A DNA stretch of 64,000 nucleotides from Nymphaea colorata (lineage: Eukaryota; Streptophyta; Magnoliopsida; Nymphaeales; Nymphaeaceae): assembly GCF_008831285.2 (NCBI RefSeq), contig NC_045142.1, positions 10,349,952 through 10,413,951 of the forward strand, given 5' to 3'. The notes beneath the pieces were generated by a model. That model searched no databases. It saw only the letters and a list, made by a program, of their open reading frames with translations, and was not told the DNA's origin. Shown one piece after another: positions 58,344 through 64,000 of this stretch. The first letter of the stretch is position 1. The number at the start of each line of letters is the position of its first letter. The translations under genes and the position numbers were made by a program.

Positions 58344-60073
58344 TTGGGGAAGAAAGACAAATGTTGTTCGTGCTCAATCTACGTCCCCCAAAGCCACTTC
58401 AGACCACAAGGTGATCATGGTGAAGATGGAGAGTCACTATGGCAAAGTAGGAATACTAGACGTTTCAGAGTCATAAAACCCTGGCTGCTAACTAGGGAAG
58501 TCCGTCATGTTATCAGTGGAGCGTGGGGGGCAGAGGTGCACGGGTGTCCTATGTTGCGGGTCCTTCAAATGCTTGAGGTGGTTAAGCGCAGCCTGATACA
58601 CTGGAACAAAAATTCTTTTGGGCGTATTGAGGACAACATAAAGTCCCTACAATGTCGTCTTAGGCAGACACAAGTGAATAGTGAGGCAGGGGATGGGTGG
58701 GCTTCTAGGGAAGAGGAATCCATCCAGAGAGAGCTGGAGCAGGAATTACACTTGGAAAAGATCATGTGGAAGGAAAAGTTCAGAGTCAAGTGGTTGTTAG
58801 ATGGCGACAAAAACACACACTTCTTCCAAACTATTGCCAACAATAGATCTAGGAGGAAGCGCATTGTTGAACTCGAGGTGGTTGGACAAACCTTCTCTAC
58901 AACCAACAACGTGTTGGAAGCAATTAGCAGCCATTTTGAATGTTTCCTTAATGATGATAGAGCTAGTGGCGAAATCTCTAATGATATTTGGCAGAGAGAA
59001 TTTGTCACGGCGGAGGAGAACTCTTTTCTCTTGGAACCAGTCACCTACGCGGAGGTCAAGGAAGCAGTTATGTCTCTTGATAAGGACAGTGCTCCGGGGC
59101 CCGATGGCTTCTCGAAATGGCTTCTCGAACTTTTTTTATCAAATCATGTGGGAGGAGATTGGCCATGATATTTGGAGAGTGGGGGATAATTTTTTTAGAA
59201 CAGGGAAGATGGTGCGTAGTTTGAACAGTACCTACTTGATGCTCATCCCCAAGAAAAGAGGAGCACGTCAGATTGAGGATTTTAGACCCATTGTCCTGTG
59301 CAACAACCTTTAGAAGGTGATTGTTAAAATTATGGTGCAGCGCATGAAGAACATCTAGCCCTGTATGATTGGGATAACTCAAGAGGCCTTTGTTAAGCCT
59401 AAGGTGATCCATGATCAGATTGCTATGTCCAATGAGCTGGTTCGTCTTTTTGATAGCAGGGAAGAGATCGTGGCCTGTCTCAAACTCGATATCTTTAAAG
59501 CTTATGATAGAGTTTATTGGAGATTCATGCATGACAGCCTTCTTTATTTGAGATTTCACCCGTGGTGGAAAAAGTCATGCTTTATGTCTCCTCAGTCTCC
59601 TATATAGTGATGATGATTAATGGTGACGTAGGGAGAAACTTCACTGTTGCGAGGGGTGTTAGGCAAGGCGACCCAATGCCTCATAACTTTTCATTCTAGT
59701 AATAGAAATGGTCGAAAGGTATTTTAAGGGACAAATAATGAAGAGAACCATTCGCCTCCCATACTCAGTAAGAGCCATACCTGATGTTCACTACCTAATG
59801 TATGTAGATGACCTCCTGCTGTTTACTATTGCTTCTTTCAAATGGCTAACCAGTATCAAGAGTGTCTTGAGCCAGCTAGAAGGAAGAATGAGCTTCATAA
59901 TCAATAACTCTAAATCCTCTTTGTTCACCTTTAACGTTGACACTCCTCTAGAGCAAAGGTTGGCCAACATTAGTGGCTGGCAGGTGGTTAAACTGCCTTT
60001 GGATTATTTGGGTGTTCCTCTTTTTACGGAAAACTTAAATGTGGACCTTTGCACTGCTTCAAGTCAGATCTAG
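58344..60073 (+). pseudogene. LINE ORF2 remnant, linker and partial reverse transcriptase
   Basis: Contains RRFRVIKPWLL, FRVKWLLDGDKNTHFF and SAPGPDGF, then shifts frame: a 13-base tandem duplication (59104-59116 and 59117-59129) causes it. The second frame continues LIPKKRGARQIEDFRPIVL and meets TAG at 59311-59313. The third part has LKLDIFKAYDRVYW, a stop at 59606, then LMYVDDLLLF and YLGVPL. The active-site box reads YVDD, where plant LINEs usually have FADD. Confidence 0.8.
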
Positions 60074-61007
60074 AATTAACTGTTACTGAAGCATGTCAAA
60101 ATTAAATAAGCAATACAAATAAAAAATATCAACTGTCCATACATTTATCGAACCTTATATGGAATAAAAAAGGGCCAGACTGAATTTGAATATGCGACCA
60201 ATCCAGACCCAGTCTAATTATAGAGTTCAAACAAACAACAATTGAAGCTTTCTTTTTTTTTGTGTTTCCAGAGGAAAACTTTCTTCGAATTATTTTCCTG
60301 CATATTTTTGATAGGTATGAAAAAAATTGTAAACTCTAAAACTATCCTCAGAACTACAACTAAGAATATCAAAGTTATACAATCTACAAATAAGAAAGCA
60401 AACTCCAGAAATTGCCCCTTAAATTGAATACATATAAAAAAGTTTGATTCGTAGGAAACTTTTCTTCATTTGTCTTCCCTTGATTAGCAGCGATCCCTGG
60501 AATATTAGTAGCGAATAGGATTTCTCTTTGATACCAGACTCGGTGGCTAAGCAAATCGAACAAGAGAAGAATATGTTGGAAGAAGAAGAAGCTTCAATTG
60601 ATAAAACAATTAACTATGAAGGAAGAACAAGTATTAAGGAAAGAAATAACAAAACAACAAGAAAGCAAAGCATCTAACATGCCCCTAAGGAATGCTAATA
60701 CACTTAGATAGTGGATCTGGATCCAATTGCAAGGGTCTAGACAATTTACATCTGGTAAGGATCCAAGTAATGAAATTAAAGGGATAATCTGACACAAAGA
60801 CATGAAACTCAAAACCAAGAATCCAACATACTGTTTTCCATGCCGCTTTTGATATCTCAGCACCCACAAGGATCTATGCGGAGGTTGCTCACTCTCGTTC
60901 AGGTTTTAGATCTCCGTAGTTGAGGAATGCAACATTTGAAGCTTCAACCCACGACACAGGGTAAGGCAGACTCAGGTCCACTACATCATTTTCCCTTGGT
61001 TGGAAGC
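60074..61007. other. Non-coding DNA after the LINE, no gene seen
   Basis: AT-rich; the LINE sequence stops abruptly at about 60073. No target duplication or poly-A tail is found. Confidence 0.5.
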
Positions 61008-61210
61008 CACTATAAAAAACCAGTCTCTATTGTTGCAAGAAAAACGGTCTGTAAAAGTCGCCAAACCGTCCGCAAAAATATCACTGATGTTGGTAGACGA
61101 ACATCAGTGAAATTTATTTCATTGAAGATATTATTGACGCTTTAGATCAGATGTCATCGTATGTGATTTTTTTACTGATGTTTCAATGGATGCAAGTGTA
61201 GGGCAACTTT
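61008..61210 (+). mobile_element. Possible CACTA-type terminus
   Basis: Begins cactataaaaaaccagtc and carries short direct and inverted subterminal words (aaaacggtctgtaaaag, aaaccgtccgcaaaa, actgatgttggtag, gaacatcagtgaaa), as in CACTA ends. The other end was not found and no transposase is present, so this is tentative. Confidence 0.3.
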
Positions 61211-61224
61211 AATGACGGCCAACT

Positions 61225-61591
61225 CCTGTCATTAAGGGAGAGAGAGAGAGAAAAACAAAGAAGAGGGGGGAATAAGAACCGGTTTGCTTAGCCTTATAAT
61301 GACACCCTTAATCTCAAGATCAACACTACTCACCAATTTTATCACTAAGAATAATCCATGTTCAATAATTAACCTCAGCCTCTACTGCTCAAAACTTTAG
61401 ATATAAGTATGCTTATATCTATGCTAATTGGTAATATATGACAAGAAGCCAAGCCTATTGGCTGAGGTTTTTATAATGACAAGAATTGGTCCACTTGGTT
61501 TTTATAATGACATCCTTAATTCCAAGATCAACAATCCTCAATACCATCAAGATAACCTCCTCCATGATTGGATGACACCACCCATGCTGAC

Positions 61592-61630
<39 letters not shown>

Positions 61631-61800
61631 AGAAGAGGGGGTAATAAGAACTGGTTCGCTTGGCCATATAATGACACCCTTAATCTCAAAATCAACATTA
61701 TTCACCAGTTCTATCACTAAGAACAATCCTTGTTCAATAATTAACTTCAGCCTCTATAAGTATACTTATATTAAAAAGAACAAGAAAAGGTTAATTAGTA
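61225..61800 (+). repeat. Segment in three diverged copies with GA tracts
   Basis: A block reading aataagaaccggtttgctt, tataatgacacccttaatctcaagatcaac, caccaattttatcactaag, ttcaataattaacctcagcctct is at about 61270-61385 and again at 61640-61757. A shorter copy (ttggtttttataatgacatcc) is at about 61485-61560. GA runs precede the first (61238-61252) and the second (61594-61626). Confidence 0.75.
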
Positions 61801-62080
61801 TTATGACAAGAAGCGAAGCCTTTGTGAACCATGAGTCTTTCACCTGGAAGCAGAAGAATCCACCTGCCTTGCTGCTTCCAAATCACTTTCCGGATCACAA
61901 GGCTGCAGGCTGCTACTGGACATCCCAGTCTCCCTTCTCAACATCCTCTTCAGCTTCACTAGTGGGTTCTCACTTGAAGACTTTGCCGCCGGCCTCTCAG
62001 GATAGTACTTGATGCTCTCTGACCGTTTTGCTGGCAGCTGGCGGGCAAAATCTGCCGATGAAACAACTACAGTCGCTAAT

Positions 62081-62268
62081 CACTTAGAACGCCAAAATCC
62101 CTACCACCACCAACAGGGGAGCTGACGGTATCCACTGGCGGCTTTTTGGATCCTAAGTTGTGTTGTTGCCTGATCACTTAGAACGCCAGAATCCCTACCA
62201 CCACCAACAGGGGAGGTGACGGTATCCACTGGCAGCTTTTTGGATCCTAAGTTGTGTTGATGTCAGCC
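62081..62268. repeat. 94-bp unit, two tandem copies
   Basis: The unit starting cacttagaacgcca is at 62081-62174 and 62175-62268, with a few differences. It ends in ggatcctaagttgtgttg, where the dispersed repeat at 62255-62410 begins. Confidence 0.85.
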
Positions 62269-62410
62269 ATAGCAATAGTGCACCTTTTAACTTGGATGTC
62301 GCGTCCTACCACCTTAAGTTACAAGAACATAACATACGAGAATCGAACTAGATATCTACCTTTTTATAAGCCCATAACCCGACAAGTTACGCTATGCTCG
62401 TTGAGGTAAA
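62255..62410. repeat. Dispersed repeat, second copy of the 22.0-22.2 kb sequence
   Basis: Shares the order of words listed for 21995-22195 and ends tacgctatgctcgttgagg. It lies directly after the 94-bp tandem copies. Confidence 0.55.
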
Positions 62411-64000
62411 GCGGGATATATGTTGTAAGAATAAAATTACAAATAAATTTTCACTAACTTGATCAGTTATACTGCGTCCCAAACCTTGACGTGACGTGAG
62501 AATGATCCATTTAATCTCTCAATTTTTGGTTCAGGTGACCAAGGTGCGAGCCTGTAAATGCGTGCAGTAAATGGCCTTGATATTTTCTCAATCTTCGTTT
62601 CATTAACGAATGTATATTTAAGAGGATTGATGATAAGCAATATCAACATGACATTTACATAAACAATTTATATGTTTGTTATCAATTCAATCAAACCTTA
62701 TCTTCGTAACCCTTACTCCACACAAAACCGGTAGATGGCGGCCAACTCTGGCGACATGTCGATCTCTTTTACTCGAGACCGTCCCGTTCCTTTTTTTAAT
62801 ACTGCCTGGATTCCATTTTTGCGTTCTTGTTGTCCCCAACTGACAGCTTTTCTTTATATTTCTTTCTACGTCAGCAGTAACGAGCTCTGTTTCTTTATTT
62901 TTTTTCAATTGATTTTTTTTTAAATAACTTTGTCTTATTCTTTTTTCCAGCAAAAAATTTAGAGCAGCAAGAATGATAGGTTTCGTGGAGACATTTACAT
63001 CGCATATACAAGATCTGAAGAACCTTGTGGGTCGTCAGAATTGGTGCACATCATAAATTGACAACAATCTTCTCTCACTGGCAATATTGATTTCCTAACG
63101 ATTTCATTCATGATATTAAGTTCCAAATCCTGACGATAATTTTCATTCATGTTTCTTTTTCAAGAAATATAATGTTGTCGTGAGTGCCTTTTTTCAGATC
63201 AAAACAGTGGAAATTTCTTTTTTTAAGAACTGGACAGTTGTTCTTATGTGTTTTAAAGAAACTTGCATTTAAAAAAATATATAATTCTGATCAAACTTTT
63301 TTTTGTTTTGTAATTGTGGTTGAGTAGGGAGAGACGCCGAAACTCTCATCCAACCTCTTATTTTAAGAATTATTTGACAAAAAAATATTCTCAAGTACGC
63401 TATAATCTTAGAAAGCTGATTAATCTACACAGGTCAAGAGAACAAGACAATATTAAATCTAATGTACAGAAACAAACTTCTACCAATTATTGTTGCCAAG
63501 TTCTTTCAGAATAATGACAAATACTCTTTGTATGAGGACCCAAAATAAGGCACGAAATTTAAGCAATTAAATGGTATCGCCTTTTCTCTCATTCTCTTTT
63601 TGTCTTTTCTAGAGAAGAAAAGCGTAAGTGGGTCACCTCTGGCCTAAGATTTTGAAGAGCGAAAATTTACTAGTTAAAATTTTCAAAAAATTTAATTTGA
63701 ACCCTCCACTGTTTCTGAAAAAAAATATATTTGGCTCATTTGAAAAAAAAATTCAGAAGTTTCTTTTAAAATTTCAGCCCCCAACATCAAGCCTCTACCT
63801 CCCCTCCAGTTACCGATTATAAAGGAATATTTTGAAGAAAGATTTCATGCAAATGCCTGCGATGCTTCAAAACTAATCACATTGCTCAATTTTAAGTTTG
63901 CCTCTTGTGCGTTCAAATGCTCTTGCACTGCCAGTTAACAAAGAAAAGATAACCATGAGAAAAGTTGGACCAATATTGCAAATGCTCACCTGCATTGGAG
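62411..64000. other. AT-rich DNA without a recognised gene
   Basis: Frames on either strand are short and low in complexity. No transposon end, RNA gene or conserved protein was seen up to the right edge. Confidence 0.5.

Larger units (their letters stand above)
56310..60073 (+). mobile_element. Dead plant L1-type LINE, truncated inside the reverse transcriptase
   Basis: In order: a GA-rich, ATG-containing leader-like start, an ORF1 remnant with zinc knuckle (56817-57134), an endonuclease remnant (57730-58326) and a reverse transcriptase remnant (58344-60073). Many stops and frame changes show it is dead. The right end stops after YLGVPL, so the thumb, any RNase H, and the 3' tail are absent. 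LINE copies normally lose their 5' end, so this 3' loss points to later deletion or insertion. Start border is approximate. Confidence 0.85.

Noticed and set aside
58565-59044. 159-residue minus-strand frame
   Set aside because: It lies opposite the LINE polymerase remnant, whose motifs are clear on the plus strand.
56310-60073. Integrated pararetrovirus or retroviral-type element, because of YVDD
   Set aside because: Order of ORF1 knuckle, EEP endonuclease, then reverse transcriptase with PGPDGF and YLGVPL is that of a non-LTR retrotransposon. No protease, movement protein or coat motifs.
1-64000. CRISPR array, tRNA or rRNA genes, plastid or mitochondrial DNA inserts
   Set aside because: No regularly spaced repeats with unique spacers, no tRNA or rRNA genes, and no organelle genes were recognised on reading either strand; a tRNA scan and organelle alignment would be decisive.

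Overview
The window is nuclear DNA from a flowering plant. This is shown by GT-AG introns of about 0.1-2.7 kb, plant-specific gene families (a chloroplast RH3-type DEAD-box helicase with GUCT domain and zinc knuckle, a P-class PPR protein, an arogenate dehydratase homologue, a LAZ1/DUF300 exon), pyrimidine-rich leaders, and plant transposon classes (TRIM, plant L1-type LINE, MITE-like pieces). The species cannot be fixed from the sequence. Background DNA is AT-rich with many (TA)n and (GA)n tracts, and the arogenate dehydratase homologue is a clear GC-rich, intronless island.

Layout. 1-2460: first coding exon of a minus-strand LAZ1-like membrane protein with its leader; the rest of the gene is not recognised to its left. 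2460-12058: non-genic, with a possible degenerate PIF/Harbinger-type element (3958-7837) holding a broken Myb/SANT-like gene, and a GGGCC-rich element near 10.1-10.6 kb. 12059-13947: a PPR gene (588 aa) split by one 122-bp intron. 13948-22350: no gene seen, several short direct repeats. 22355-33100: the complete ten-exon RH3-type helicase gene (747 aa). 33337-33788: a complete TRIM retrotransposon, followed at once by a MITE-like element. 34200-39600: tandem and dispersed repeats. 39634-40761, minus: a divergent arogenate/prephenate dehydratase-like gene. 40900-50200: simple repeats, a 96-bp perfect palindrome, a GGGCC-rich TIR element and tandem repeats. 50263-54785, minus: a three-exon gene for a coiled-coil protein with a C-terminal membrane anchor, function unknown. 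56300-60090: a dead LINE, cut off inside its reverse transcriptase. 60090-64000: repeats, a possible CACTA terminus, no gene.

The host genes are unrelated single genes spread through repeats. Three have recognisable organelle links: RH3 in chloroplast RNA splicing and ribosome assembly, the dehydratase in plastid phenylalanine synthesis, and the PPR protein in organelle RNA processing. Nothing in their spacing suggests joint regulation.

No convincing new biological system was found. The items most worth a second look are the dehydratase with changed catalytic and effector motifs, the complete TRIM with an internal hairpin, the unknown repeat family at about 20.3, 35.2-36.3 and 49.0 kb, the membrane-anchored coiled-coil protein, and the candidate Harbinger element.
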